A DNA stretch of 35,717 nt from Actinomycetota bacterium. Its GTDB lineage: Bacteria; Actinomycetota; Thermoleophilia; Gaiellales; Gaiellaceae. The stretch covers positions 1 to 35,717 of the forward strand of contig CANFDS010000011.1 of NCBI GenBank assembly GCA_947445525.1, in the 5' to 3' direction. Each line of letters opens with the position of its first letter. Position 1 is the stretch's first letter. The notes under the pieces were generated by a model, which was not told where the DNA came from, made no database searches, and saw nothing but the letters and a program-made list of their open reading frames with translations. A program made the translations under genes and the position numbers. Shown here piece by piece: positions 1 to 7,809 of the stretch.

Positions 1-1
1 G

Positions 2-1138
2 GGCCAGCGCGTGGCGGTGGCGCTGCCGGGCGTCGAGCGCGCCGACCTGGGCCGCGGCGACGTGCTGGTGGCGGCGGGCGCCTACCCGGTGAGCTACCGC
101 GTCGACGTCGTGCTGGACGAGCTGGAGCCGGTGGCGAGCGGGGCTCGGGTGCAGGTGCATCACGGCACCGCCGAGACGCTCGGTCGGGTGGTGCGGGCCG
201 ACGGGCCGAACGGCGAGCCGTTCGCACAGATCCGGGTCGCCCGGCCGCTAGTCGCGGCGCGTGGCGACCGGCTGGTGCTGCGCGGCGAGACGACGCTCGC
301 CGGCGCCCGCGTGCTCGACCCGGCGCCCGCCCGGCGGCTCGACCCACGGCGGCTCGCACTGCTCGCGGGCAGCGAGCCGGCGGAGATCCTGCGGGCGACC
401 ATCGACGCGCCGGTGGCCCGCGCAGCCCTGCGCCGCCGCGGGCTGCTGCGGCCCGAGGAGCTGGACGCAGCCCTCGCGGTGGCGACCGCGGCCGGTGGCC
501 CGCTGGCCGAGGTCGGGCCGGGACACGTCGTGGCACGCGCCTGGCTGGAGGAGCTCGCCGGCTCGGTGCAGGCCCGCCTCGCCGCCCACGCCACGGCGTC
601 GCCCCTCGACCCGGGCCTCCCGCTGGGCGAGCTGCTTGCCGGCGGCCGGGGCAGCGCGCCCGGGGCCGCCGGCGGCGCCCCGCCCGCCTGGGCCGCCGAC
701 ATCCTGCCCCTGCTCGGCGTCGAGCAGCGCGGCGGCAAGGCGTACGCGCCTGGCGCCGTCTCCTCACTCTCCCCCACCGCTGCGGCCGCCGCCGAGGAGC
801 TGCTGCTCGCGCTCGAGATCTCCGAGTCGGGCGCCTCGCCCGCCCCCGACGACGCGCTCGCCCGCCACCTGGAGGCCGCAGGGAGCCTGGTCCGCGTCGG
901 CGACGGGCTGGCGGTGGCACGGGCCACCTACGACATCGGCCGGCGCCTGCTGGTGGAGGAGTGCGAGCGTGAGGGTCGCATCACGCTCGCCCGCTTCCGC
1001 GACCTGGCCGGCACGTCGCGCCGGGTCGCGCAGCTGCTGCTGGAACGCTACGACGCCGACGGCGTCACCCGCCGCGTCGGCGACGAGCGGGTGCTGCGGC
1101 GGGCGGGACACCGCTCGGCAGACCCGCCCACCGGATAG
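2..1138 (+). CDS. selB: Selenocysteine-specific elongation factor SelB, 3' part
   Basis: SelB is the GTPase that brings Sec-tRNA(Sec) to the ribosome at UGA codons marked by a SECIS hairpin. The frame is open from the window edge, so the N-terminal GTPase domain lies outside; 378 residues remain. The first ~110 residues (starting GQRVAVALPGVER) look like the EF-Tu-like beta-barrel domains; the remaining part is an Ala/Leu/Arg-rich string of winged-helix domains, and the last one (ITLARFRDLAGTSRRVAQLL, about residues 327-346) is typical of the SelB C-terminus that binds the SECIS RNA. The tRNA-Sec gene at 3688 supports the call. The stop codon TAG overlaps the -10 box of the next gene. Confidence 0.9.
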   Translation, partial: GQRVAVALPGVERADLGRGDVLVAAGAYPVSYRVDVVLDELEPVASGARVQVHHGTAETLGRVVRADGPNGEPFAQIRVARPLVAARGDRLVLRGETTLAGARVLDPAPARRLDPRRLALLAGSEPAEILRATIDAPVARAALRRRGLLRPEELDAALAVATAAGGPLAEVGPGHVVARAWLEELAGSVQARLAAHATASPLDPGLPLGELLAGGRGSAPGAAGGAPPAWAADILPLLGVEQRGGKAYAPGAVSSLSPTAAAAAEELLLALEISESGASPAPDDALARHLEAAGSLVRVGDGLAVARATYDIGRRLLVEECEREGRITLARFRDLAGTSRRVAQLLLERYDADGVTRRVGDERVLRRAGHRSADPPTG

Positions 1139-1141
1139 GGT
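1136..1141 (+). promoter_or_regulatory. -10 box TAGGGT of the luciferase-like gene at 1149
   Basis: TAGGGT lies 7 bases before the ATG at 1149 and includes the selB stop codon. The spacing predicts that transcription begins at or next to the start codon (leaderless mRNA). Confidence 0.5.
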
Positions 1142-1148
1142 TTCGCCC

Positions 1149-2318
1149 ATGACCGCCCCACTCCGCTTCGGCCTGTTCATCCCGCCCATCCAGTCGCCCG
1201 GCGAGAGCCCGACGCTGCTGCTCGAGCGCAACCTCGAGCTGATCGAGCACTGCGACCGGCTCGGCTACCACGAGGCCTGGATCGGCGAGCACCACTCGGG
1301 CGGCTGGGAGCTGATCGCGGCGCCCGAGCTGTTCATCGCCACGGCGGCCGAGCGGACGCGCCACATCCGGCTCGGCACCGGCGTCAACTCGCTCGCGTAC
1401 CACCAGCCGCTGGTGCTGGCCGACCGGATCGTCCTGCTCGACCACCTCACCCGCGGGCGGATCATGATGGGCATCGGGCCCGGCTCGCTCGCCTCCGACG
1501 CGATCGCCATGGGCATCGAGCCTAGCGAGACGCGACGGATGGCCGAGGAGGGCCTCGAGGCGATCGTGGCGCTGCTGGCAGGCGACGGCCCGGTGACGCG
1601 CGAGACCGACTGGTTCACGCTGCGCGACGCCCGCCTGCAGCTGGCGCCGTACCAGCAGCCGCGCTTCCCGATCTCGGTGGCGGCGGCGATCTCGCCGTCG
1701 GGGCCGCGGCTGGCGGGGCGTTTCGGGCTGGGCCTGCTCTCGGTGGGTGCGGCGTCGCCGGCGGGCATCGAGGTGCTGGCGAACCTCTGGCAGGTGGCCG
1801 AGGAGATGGCCGCCCTGCACGGGCAGCAGGTGCGGCGCGACGAGTGGGCCGTGTGCGGTGCCCTCTACGTCGCCGACACCGTGGAGGAGGCGCGCCGCGA
1901 CATGCGCCGCGGCCTGATGGAGTGGCGCGAGTACATGGGCTCGCTCTCGGGCATGCCGATCGACCTCTCGATCACCGATGTCGACCAGGCCGTCGAGGAG
2001 ATGAACGAGGGCAAGTTCGCCGTCATCGGCACCCCGGAGCTGGCGATCGCGCATATCGAGGGCCTGCTCGAACAGACGGGCGGCTTCGGCTCGTTCCTGC
2101 TGACGATCGGCGACTGGGGCGGCCGCGAGGGCCAGCTGCGCTCGACCGACCTGATCGCGCGCAAGGTCATCCCGCACTTCGCCGGCCAGCTGCGCCCGCC
2201 GCAGGAGGCCTGGGCCGAGATGAAGGCCGACGCGGCTACGCTGAAGGCGACGATCATCGCGGCTCAGGCGAAGGCGGCCGAGCGTCACGCTGCGGAGCGG
2301 GCCGCGACGAAGGCGTAG
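1149..2318 (+). CDS. LLM class flavin-dependent oxidoreductase (luciferase-like)
   Basis: A 389-residue TIM-barrel monooxygenase of the bacterial luciferase superfamily. It opens with LRFGLFIPPIQSP, followed by the family's EAWIGEHHSGGWE segment near residue 40, RIRLGTGVNSLAYHQP-like flavin-site strand (here HIRLGTGVNSLAYHQP), and LDHLTRGRIMMGIGPGS near residue 100. The cofactor could be FMN/FADH2 or F420, and the substrate cannot be read from sequence. The ATG at 1149 is chosen because homologous sequence begins there and because a TANNNT box sits 7 bases upstream; a longer frame extends upstream only as shadow of selB. The C-terminal ~35 residues are Ala/Lys-rich and probably helical. Confidence 0.9.
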   Translation: MTAPLRFGLFIPPIQSPGESPTLLLERNLELIEHCDRLGYHEAWIGEHHSGGWELIAAPELFIATAAERTRHIRLGTGVNSLAYHQPLVLADRIVLLDHLTRGRIMMGIGPGSLASDAIAMGIEPSETRRMAEEGLEAIVALLAGDGPVTRETDWFTLRDARLQLAPYQQPRFPISVAAAISPSGPRLAGRFGLGLLSVGAASPAGIEVLANLWQVAEEMAALHGQQVRRDEWAVCGALYVADTVEEARRDMRRGLMEWREYMGSLSGMPIDLSITDVDQAVEEMNEGKFAVIGTPELAIAHIEGLLEQTGGFGSFLLTIGDWGGREGQLRSTDLIARKVIPHFAGQLRPPQEAWAEMKADAATLKATIIAAQAKAAERHAAERAATKA

Positions 2319-2333
2319 CGTCCCGGCTGGCGG

Positions 2334-2359
2334 CCCCGCCCCCGCCCGCCCCCGCCCCC
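2334..2359 (-). other. G-quadruplex motif on the minus strand
   Basis: The plus strand has five C-runs of 3-5 bases (2334-2337, 2339-2343, 2345-2347, 2349-2353, 2355-2359), each separated by a single G. The minus strand therefore carries five G-runs with one-base loops, a very strong G4 pattern, between the oxidoreductase stop and the promoter of the gene at 2431. Confidence 0.6.
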
Positions 2360-2418
2360 GTCGAACGACCGCGAGCAATCGACGCGAGCGCCTGAAATCC
2401 GATCCTGGCCGCGGCGGG

Positions 2419-2424
2419 TACACA
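2419..2424 (+). promoter_or_regulatory. Possible -10 box TACACA of the gene at 2431
   Basis: TACACA ends 6 bases before the ATG at 2431. It lacks the final T of the window's common TANNNT box, so this is a weaker example. Confidence 0.3.
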
Positions 2425-2430
2425 GCTGTC

Positions 2431-2748
2431 ATGGAGGGTGAGTCGACCGAGAGCGACGGCGTGGTCGAGGCGACCGGGCCCGGCGACCCACGCTGGTGGA
2501 CGCTGCGCAGGGCGCAGAGTTTCAAGCCCGTGAGCTACGCCTGCCCGCTCTGCAGCCTGCAACTGCACGCGATGACCGACCACGTGTTGCTGACGCCCGA
2601 GGGCGACAGCGAGCGGCGGCGCCACGCCCATGCCGCCTGCGTGCGGGTCGCCCGCGCCAAGGGCAGGCTGCCGAGCCGGGCCGAGTGGGAAGTGACGCAG
2701 CCGCGTGCGCCGGGGCGCCTCGAGCGGCTGTTCGGCCGCTCCCGCTAG
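2431..2748 (+). CDS. Small zinc-finger-like protein of unknown function
   Basis: A 105-residue soluble protein. A putative metal site is formed by CPLC (about residues 38-41), a His at SLQLHAMTDH and the HAHAAC segment near residue 70, giving a CxxC...H...C pattern. The middle reads TPEGDSERRRHAHAAC and the end is Arg-rich. I do not recognise a named family; the residues suggest a treble-clef-like HNH/zinc knuckle, which is inference. The gene is convergent with metF, and the two stop codons share the tetranucleotide CTAG at 2745-2748. Confidence 0.75.
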   Translation: MEGESTESDGVVEATGPGDPRWWTLRRAQSFKPVSYACPLCSLQLHAMTDHVLLTPEGDSERRRHAHAACVRVARAKGRLPSRAEWEVTQPRAPGRLERLFGRSR

Positions 2749-3605
2749 ATACCGAGCAGCTCGGCGATGTCGCGCGTGGCGTGCGAGCGGTTGAGCGTGT
2801 AGAAGTGCAGCCCGGGCGCGCCGCCGTCGAGGAGCTCACGGCAGAGACGCGCGGCCTCGGCGAGGCCGACGCAGCGCACCGCGGCCGGGTCGTCACCGGC
2901 GGCCTCGAGCTTCCGCCGCAGCCACTCCGGGAACTCGGAGCCCTGCAGCGCCACCATCCGCTCGATCTGAGCGAGCCGCTCGATTGGCATGATCCCCGGC
3001 ACGACCGGCTTGTCGACGCCGAGCGAGCGCAGGCTCTCTACGAGGTCGAAGTAGTGGCGGGCCTCGAAGAAGAGCTGGGTGACGGCGAAGTCGGCCTCGG
3101 CGAGCTTCTCCGCCTGGCGGAAGCGGTCGGCCTCGACGCTCGGCGAGCTCGGGTGTGGCTCGGGGAACGCAGCGACGCCGATCGAGAAGTCGCCGGCGGC
3201 GCGGACGAGCCGGACGAGGTCGAGCGCGTGGTCGAGCTCTCCCGCGGGCAGGCCGGCGTCGGTGGGCGGGTCGCCGCGCAACGCGAGGATATTGCGGATG
3301 CCCGCGTCGCGGTAGCGCCCGACGACGCCCTCCAGCTCGGCGCAGGTATGCGCCGCGCAGGTGAGGTGCGCCATCGCCGTGAGCGAGGTGCCGGCGGCGA
3401 TGTCGACGACGATCTTGTGCGTGCGCTCGCGCGTGGAGCCACCGGCGCCGTAGGTCACCGAGACGTACGACGGCCGCAGCGGCTCGAGCTCCTTGATCGT
3501 CTGCTCGAGCGCGTCGTCGTCGGCCTCCGCCTTCGGCGGGAAGAACTCGAACGAGACGGTCGAGCCCACCGCGAGCAGCTCGTGAATCCTGGCCTGGGCT
3601 CCCAC
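2745..3605 (-). CDS. metF: 5,10-methylenetetrahydrofolate reductase
   Basis: MetF reduces 5,10-methylene-THF to 5-methyl-THF with FAD, supplying methyl groups for methionine. The 286-residue length is typical of the bacterial enzyme. Visible motifs: SFEFFPPK near residue 18 (its Glu is the family's catalytic acid), VSVTYGAGGSTR near residue 47, ALRGDPP, TQLFFEARHYFD, PGIMPI, and the C-terminal GLHFYTLNRS. The start is GTG at 3605-3603, with a TACGCT box 8 bases upstream. It is a single gene, convergent with the zinc-finger gene and divergent from selC. Confidence 0.96.
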   Translation of the reverse strand: MGAQARIHELLAVGSTVSFEFFPPKAEADDDALEQTIKELEPLRPSYVSVTYGAGGSTRERTHKIVVDIAAGTSLTAMAHLTCAAHTCAELEGVVGRYRDAGIRNILALRGDPPTDAGLPAGELDHALDLVRLVRAAGDFSIGVAAFPEPHPSSPSVEADRFRQAEKLAEADFAVTQLFFEARHYFDLVESLRSLGVDKPVVPGIMPIERLAQIERMVALQGSEFPEWLRRKLEAAGDDPAAVRCVGLAEAARLCRELLDGGAPGLHFYTLNRSHATRDIAELLGI

Positions 3606-3613
3606 GGGGTCGA

Positions 3614-3619
3614 AGCGTA
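3614..3619 (-). promoter_or_regulatory. -10 box TACGCT of metF
   Basis: Minus-strand TACGCT, 8 bases before the GTG start at 3605; predicts an almost leaderless metF mRNA. Confidence 0.45.
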
Positions 3620-3675
3620 CCGGCGCGACCCCCCGAGGCCTCGCGGCCGCCCGCGGCCGGGCCGTGCTGCGTTGC

Positions 3676-3681
3676 TAGGCT
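3676..3681 (+). promoter_or_regulatory. -10 box TAGGCT of tRNA-Sec
   Basis: TAGGCT ends 6 bases before the first base of the mature tRNA at 3688, so transcription may start at the mature 5' end. Confidence 0.45.
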
Positions 3682-3687
3682 CGGCGC

Positions 3688-3780
3688 GGAGCGGCACGGG
3701 CCCGGTGGCCCAACTGGTCTTCAAAACCAGTCCGGTCGTGTAACCCACGGCTTGCCCGGTTCGACTCCGGGGCCGCTCCG
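3688..3780 (+). tRNA. selC: tRNA-Sec (TCA)
   Basis: An 8-bp acceptor stem, GGAGCGGC (3688-3695) with GCCGCTCC (3772-3779), is followed by discriminator G. The D stem is GGGCC/GGCCC with a 4-base loop, longer than in canonical tRNAs. The anticodon stem CTGGT/ACCAG closes the loop CTTCAAA, anticodon TCA at 3721-3723. A long variable arm (3731-3754) and T arm CCCGG-TTCGACT-CCGGG complete the 93-base RNA. These are the hallmarks of tRNA-Sec. CCA is not encoded. It reads UGA and works with SelB, encoded nearby. Confidence 0.97.
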
Positions 3781-3838
3781 TCGGCTGACGGCTCCTCGTT
3801 CGGCGGCGATCAGCGCCGGCGGCACGCACGGCCCCCGC

Positions 3839-3844
3839 TACCCT
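3839..3844 (+). promoter_or_regulatory. -10 box TACCCT of the gene at 3852
   Basis: TACCCT, then 7 bases, then ATG at 3852: the common leaderless arrangement of this window. Its presence suggests the gene is still transcribed in its own right. Confidence 0.5.
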
Positions 3845-3851
3845 GAGCACG

Positions 3852-4859
3852 ATGCCCCGGGAGCCGCGTCTCCTGCTCCTGTTCGTGCCGGGGCTCGCCC
3901 TTGCCTTCGCCGCCTCCGGCGCCACCACCGCCCGCGCCGAAACCGTCACGCTGCCGACCGGCAGCGGGCTACCGTGGAGCGACCCGCAGCACCAGGGCCC
4001 GCTCGAGCAGCTCGCCGGGCGCATCGCGAGGCGCATCGCCGGGCGGCCGGTGACCGTCCGCTGCGAGGGCGACACCGACTGACTGAAGCTGACGACCGAC
4101 CGTGGCGTCGACCCGAAGCGGGAGCTCGGCTATGTCGGCGTCGAGATCTTCACGCGCGGCGGCCTCGTCACGGCCGTCAACACGGCCGCCTTCACCGAGC
4201 TCTCGCCCGGCACCTGCGCGGTGCTCCAGGCCTTCGCCCAGGCCGACCCGAAGCCGACGACGTGCCGGCCGCCCGTCAGCGTCACCACCACGGTGCTCAA
4301 GGCGAAGAGCGTGGCAACCCGTGTCAGGGTCGACCTCGGCCCCGACCCGAAACGCCCGGGCAAGCGGCGCATCGTCGTCCGCACCGTCCGGAGGACCGTC
4401 CAGGTGCCGACGACGGTCACGAGCGAGCAGCCAGGCCCAGCGGCGCCCTGCTACGTGGACGGGCCCGGCCGCGCACCGCGCTTCGCCGTCGACCTATCAC
4501 GGGCTGAGGTGCGCGCGTACGAGACCACCGCCGAGGCGATCCTCACGCTCGCGCACGAGGCGGTGCACCTCGGTGGCGCGGTCGGCGGCAACACCACCTC
4601 GGGCCTGTCCTACGGCGACCCCCTGGCGGAGGCCCGCGCCGAGTGCTCGGGTATGCAGTGGATGGCGTACGTCGCCCGGCAGCTCGGGGGGAGCGCCGCC
4701 GACCCGTTCGCCATCTCCCAGTTCCAGGCGCGCTGGCGCTACCCCCTGCGCAACACGCCGGGCAACGCCGCCGAGTACTGGTCGGCCGACTGCGTCGCGG
4801 GCGGCGCGCTCGACAGCCGCACCGACCGCGCAGCACCGTGGCCGTCCGGCCTCGGGTAG
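3852..4859 (+). CDS. Secreted HExxH metalloprotease-like protein interrupted by in-frame TGA
   Basis: One reading frame of 335 codons with a single TGA at codon 77 (4080-4082). Before it: a signal peptide (LLLLFVPGLALAFAASGATT then ARA) and a mature start ending VRCEGDTD. After it the same frame continues LKLTTDRGVDPKRELGYVGV and holds a zinc-peptidase motif, H235-E-A-V-H239, with AEC at 263-265 as a possible third ligand. Coding character is continuous across the TGA. Either the TGA encodes selenocysteine (selC lies 300 bases upstream), or it is a nonsense mutation, for example one G-to-A change from a Trp codon. Function unknown; an extracytoplasmic zinc peptidase is inferred. Confidence 0.7.
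4097..4110 (+). other. Weak SECIS-like hairpin after the in-frame TGA
   Basis: CGAC (4097-4100) pairs with GTCG (4107-4110) around the 6-base loop CGTGGC, whose second base is G. The loop begins 18 bases after the TGA, inside the distance used by bacterial SECIS elements. The 4-bp stem is short and could arise by chance in such GC-rich DNA. Confidence 0.2.
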
Positions 4860-4862
4860 CTG

Positions 4863-6050
4863 TCAGGGCAGCGTGCCGGGCGGCCAGGCACCCGGTGCTT
4901 CGACAGCCGAGGTGACCGGCAGCGCGGCCTGGCGCCGGCCGAGCAGCGTCGCACCGATCGCCGTCGTGGCAAGGCTGGCGAGCGCGGCAGCCACGATCGC
5001 GGCGCTCTCGCCGGGTGTCAGCCTGCCGGTGGCCAGGCCCACATTGACGACGGCGATCGGGACGCCCAGCTGGGCCGTCGCGATGAGGCCCGCGGCGAGC
5101 GGTTGCCGCACCATGGCCGCAGCGCACAGGTGAACGGCGACGTTGAGGGCGAACAGCGCAGCCACGAGAGCGATGTACGACGGGTGGGCGCCCAGCGCGT
5201 GCAGATCGAGCCGCGCGCCGAGCACGACGAAGAGCAGCGGCACGAGGAAGCCCTGCCCGATGCCGGCGACCTGCCGCGACAGCCGCTTCGGCCCGCCGGC
5301 AGCCGCCACCACGAGGCCCACGCTGAAGCCGGCGATCAGCACGCTCGTACCGGTCTTTCGGGCGAGCCAGGCCAGCCCGAACAGCAGCAGCGAGAGACGC
5401 AGGTCGAGGGCCCACGTCCGATGCTTGGAGCTGTGACGCAGGCTGCGCACCCAGGCGCGGCCTCGCAGGTGGCGCGCGTGGTGACATAGAAGCCGGCCGC
5501 GAGCGCTGCGATCAGCACGCTGCCGCCGGCGACGCGTGCTGCCTGCGACGGCTCCAGCACGATCGGCAGCGCGGCAATCGCGACGACATCGGCCAGCGCG
5601 ACCTGCGCCACGACGGTCAGGGCGTCGGCGCACCCGAGCAGCCCCTGCTCGGCGAGCATCGGCAGAACGACCGCAGCGGAGCCGCCCGCGAGCAGGAGGG
5701 CGTAGATCGCGCCGTGACCGTGGTCGATGAGGCCGGCCAGCAGGCCGCCGGCCACTCCGAGCGCGATCGCCACTGCGGCAGCCAGGGCGCCGCGCCGCAG
5801 CACGCTGCGCAGACCCGGCTGTCGCAGCGGCACATGCATCCCGGCCGACAGCATCAGCATGGCGAAGCCGATGTCGGCGAGAAGCGAGACCGTCGGATCG
5901 CCTGTGTCGAGCCAGCGGAAGCCGCTGCGCCCGATGACCACACCGATCGCGATCTCCCCGACCGCGACCGGCACGAGCAGCCGGCGGGCGGTGGAGCGCC
6001 GGCCCGGCGAGGCCCGCGAGGACGAGAAGGGCGAGAACACCGAAACTCAT
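4863..6050 (-). pseudogene. Kef-type cation/H+ antiporter, two frameshifts
   Basis: A CPA2-family membrane antiporter of about 12 helices, about 395 residues. The N-terminus MSFGVLALLVLAGLAG is in one frame; residues from RRLLVPVAVGEIAIGVVIGR through AALAAGFYVTTR are in a second frame (about 6000 down to 5478); the C-terminal part, from RHLRGRAWVRSLR through KTGTSVLIAGFSVG to the TGA at 4863, is back in the first frame. The first shift lies near 5985-6010. The second fits an extra GC in the GCGCGC tract at 5472-5477. All three parts look like intact antiporter sequence, so the shifts are recent or are assembly errors. The start is ATG at 6050 (TTG at 6059 possible). Confidence 0.8.
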
Positions 6051-6086
6051 GGGTGCCAACCGAAGCTAGCAGCGATCCCGCGTTGC

Positions 6087-6092
6087 TACCGT
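6087..6092 (+). promoter_or_regulatory. -10 box TACCGT of hemH
   Basis: TACCGT, then 7 bases, then the ATG at 6100. A minus-strand TAGCTT at 6068-6063 may serve the divergent antiporter gene. Confidence 0.5.
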
Positions 6093-6099
6093 CAGTCGC

Positions 6100-7257
6100 A
6101 TGAGCTCCTTTGCCCTCAGGCCACCCGCGGACGGCGCGCAGAGCGCCCACCCGGCCGCGCTCTTCGACGCGATCCTGCTCGTCTCGTTCGGCGGCCCCGA
6201 GGGGATGGCCGACGTGATGCCGTTCCTTGAGAACGTGACGCGCGGCCGGGGCATCCCGCGCGAACGCCTGGAGGAGGTGGCGCACCACTACGAGCTGTTC
6301 GGTGGCGTCAGCCCGATCAACGGGCAGAACCGCGCGCTGATCGCCGCGCTGCGCGCCGAGCTGGACGCGCACGGTATCGGCCTGCCGATCTACTTCGGCA
6401 ACCGCAACTGGAGCCCGTACCTGGCGGACACGCTGGCGGAGCTGCGCGGAGCCGGCGTCCGGCGCGCGCTCGCCCTCTTCACCACCGGCTTCTCCTGCTA
6501 CTCGGGCTGCAGGCAGTACCGCGAGGACATCTACGCGGCGCAGCAGGCGGTCGGCCCGGACGCGCCGGAGGTGCTGAAGGCACGGATGTTCTACAACCAT
6601 CCCGGCTTCGTCGAGACGAACGTCGACATTCTCACGCGCGCCCTCGCCGAGCTTCCGCAGAAGCGCCGCGCCGCTGCCCACGTCGCCTTCACCGCTCACT
6701 CGATCCCGCTCGCGATGGCCCAGGCGTCACGCTACGAGCAGCAGTTGCAGGAGGCGTCGCGGCTCGTCGCCGAGGGCGCCGGCGTCGCGGCAGAGCAGTG
6801 GCAGCTGGTCTACCAGAGCCGCTCTGGTGCGCCGCACATGCCCTGGCTGGAGCCCGACATCTGCGACCACCTGCGCACGCTGCGCGAGGCTGGCGCGGCC
6901 GACGTCGTGGTGGTGCCGATCGGCTTCGTCTCCGACCACATGGAGGTGCTCTTCGACCTCGACGAGGAGGCATTGCAGGTGGCCGCCGAGATCGGCCTTG
7001 GGTACGTGCGCGCACCCAGCGTCGGGGTGCACCCGCGCTTTGTCGCGATGCTGCGCGAGCTCGTGCAGGAGCGTCTCGATCCCTCGGTACCGAAGGCGGC
7101 CGTGGGCCGGTTCGGGCCGAGCCACGACACCTGCCCGGTGGACTGCTGCCTGCCGGGCACCGGCCGCCCCAGCCCGTGGGAGCCGGGGGCCGCAGACTGG
7201 CAGCCGCCGGCCGCCCCGGGCCGACCGGGCCGCCCCGGCGTGCGCCCCGCCTCCTAG
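6100..7257 (+). CDS. hemH: Ferrochelatase (coproporphyrin/protoporphyrin)
   Basis: Inserts ferrous iron into the porphyrin in haem synthesis; in actinobacteria the substrate is usually coproporphyrin III (CpfC). 385 residues. Motifs: AILLVSFGGPEG near residue 25, GGVSPING near 68, the active-site TAHSIP with His200, and PIGFVSDHMEVLFDLD near residue 275 with the second catalytic acid. Cys345 and the Cys349-Cys350 pair in CPVDCCLPG match the C-terminal cysteine cluster that holds a [2Fe-2S] centre in actinobacterial ferrochelatases. A Pro/Gly-rich tail of about 30 residues follows. The start is supported by the TACCGT box. The stop shares CTAG (7254-7257) with the convergent membrane protein gene. 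Confidence 0.95.
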   Translation: MSSFALRPPADGAQSAHPAALFDAILLVSFGGPEGMADVMPFLENVTRGRGIPRERLEEVAHHYELFGGVSPINGQNRALIAALRAELDAHGIGLPIYFGNRNWSPYLADTLAELRGAGVRRALALFTTGFSCYSGCRQYREDIYAAQQAVGPDAPEVLKARMFYNHPGFVETNVDILTRALAELPQKRRAAAHVAFTAHSIPLAMAQASRYEQQLQEASRLVAEGAGVAAEQWQLVYQSRSGAPHMPWLEPDICDHLRTLREAGAADVVVVPIGFVSDHMEVLFDLDEEALQVAAEIGLGYVRAPSVGVHPRFVAMLRELVQERLDPSVPKAAVGRFGPSHDTCPVDCCLPGTGRPSPWEPGAADWQPPAAPGRPGRPGVRPAS

Positions 7258-7688
7258 CGCGCCGCCTGCGCGAGCATCGCCAGCACGAGCCCGGCGCGGG
7301 CCGTCCAGGCGGCGGTGCGCAGGACGCTCGTCGTCACGAGCCCACGGGCGGCCGCAGCGTCCCAGCCGCGCGAGAGGATGCGGTGGCGCGGCACCTGCAG
7401 CAGCGCGGTCGACGCCCACACCACCGCGAGCGCGCCCGCTCCGGCCCACGCCAGCGCCACCGCGACACCCGCGGGCCGGCCGATCAGTAGCGCGAGCGCG
7501 GTGCCCGCCTCGGCGGCCATCAGCGGCGCGACGAGCCAGGTGGTGCGCCGCTGGTGCTGGTCGGCGTAAGCCGGATAGCTCGTCGGCCCGACGGCCGCGA
7601 ACAGCGGGTAGTGGACGAGCTGGACGAACCATGCCACGCCGGCCATCAGCAGCGTGGCGGCGGCGTGGAGCAGCAGAACAACGGCCAT
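7254..7688 (-). CDS. Integral membrane protein of unknown function
   Basis: A 144-residue protein with about four hydrophobic helices: VVLLLHAAATLLMAGVAWFV at the N-terminus, then LVAPLMAAEAGTALALLIG, VALAWAGAGALAVVWASTAL and a C-terminal ARAGLVLAMLAQ. The loop QLVHYPLFAAVGPTSYPAY and a following H-QRRT-W resemble the layout of DUF1772/DUF4149-like small membrane proteins, but I cannot assign a family. A longer start at 7748 is possible, but it would run across the terminator hairpin. TACCGT (7703-7698, minus strand) lies 9 bases before this ATG, which favours the shorter start. Confidence 0.75.
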   Translation of the reverse strand: MAVVLLLHAAATLLMAGVAWFVQLVHYPLFAAVGPTSYPAYADQHQRRTTWLVAPLMAAEAGTALALLIGRPAGVAVALAWAGAGALAVVWASTALLQVPRHRILSRGWDAAAARGLVTTSVLRTAAWTARAGLVLAMLAQAAR

Positions 7689-7758
7689 CGCACAGCCACG
7701 GTAGCGCGAGCGCCGGGCCGGCGTCGGCCAGCGCCTCGCCGGTGCCACCGGAAACGCC

Positions 7759-7782
7759 GAGGGCCCGCCGAAGCGGGCCCTC
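7759..7782 (-). terminator. Hairpin terminator after the Ig-like gene
   Basis: A perfect 10-bp stem, GAGGGCCCGC (7759-7768) with GCGGGCCCTC (7773-7782), around loop CGAA. On the minus strand it lies 27 bases past the stop at 7810 and is followed by a short TTT, so it fits termination of the gene read from 8980. Confidence 0.7.
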
Positions 7783-7809
7783 GCGCTCTACCGATCGAAG
7801 TGGCGCTGC

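Noticed and set aside
261-1148. Long N-terminal extension of the luciferase-like gene
   Set aside because: Antiphase shadow of selB, Arg/Ser/Pro-rich, with no homologous look.
1065-2525. 486-codon minus-strand frame over the first oxidoreductase
   Set aside because: Arg/Ala/Leu/Gly shadow typical of high-GC antisense frames; the plus-strand gene explains the region.
4091-4109. GACG/CGTC hairpin after the TGA as a SECIS
   Set aside because: The 11-base loop has no G in its first two positions; the shorter hairpin at 4097-4110 fits slightly better, and both are weak.
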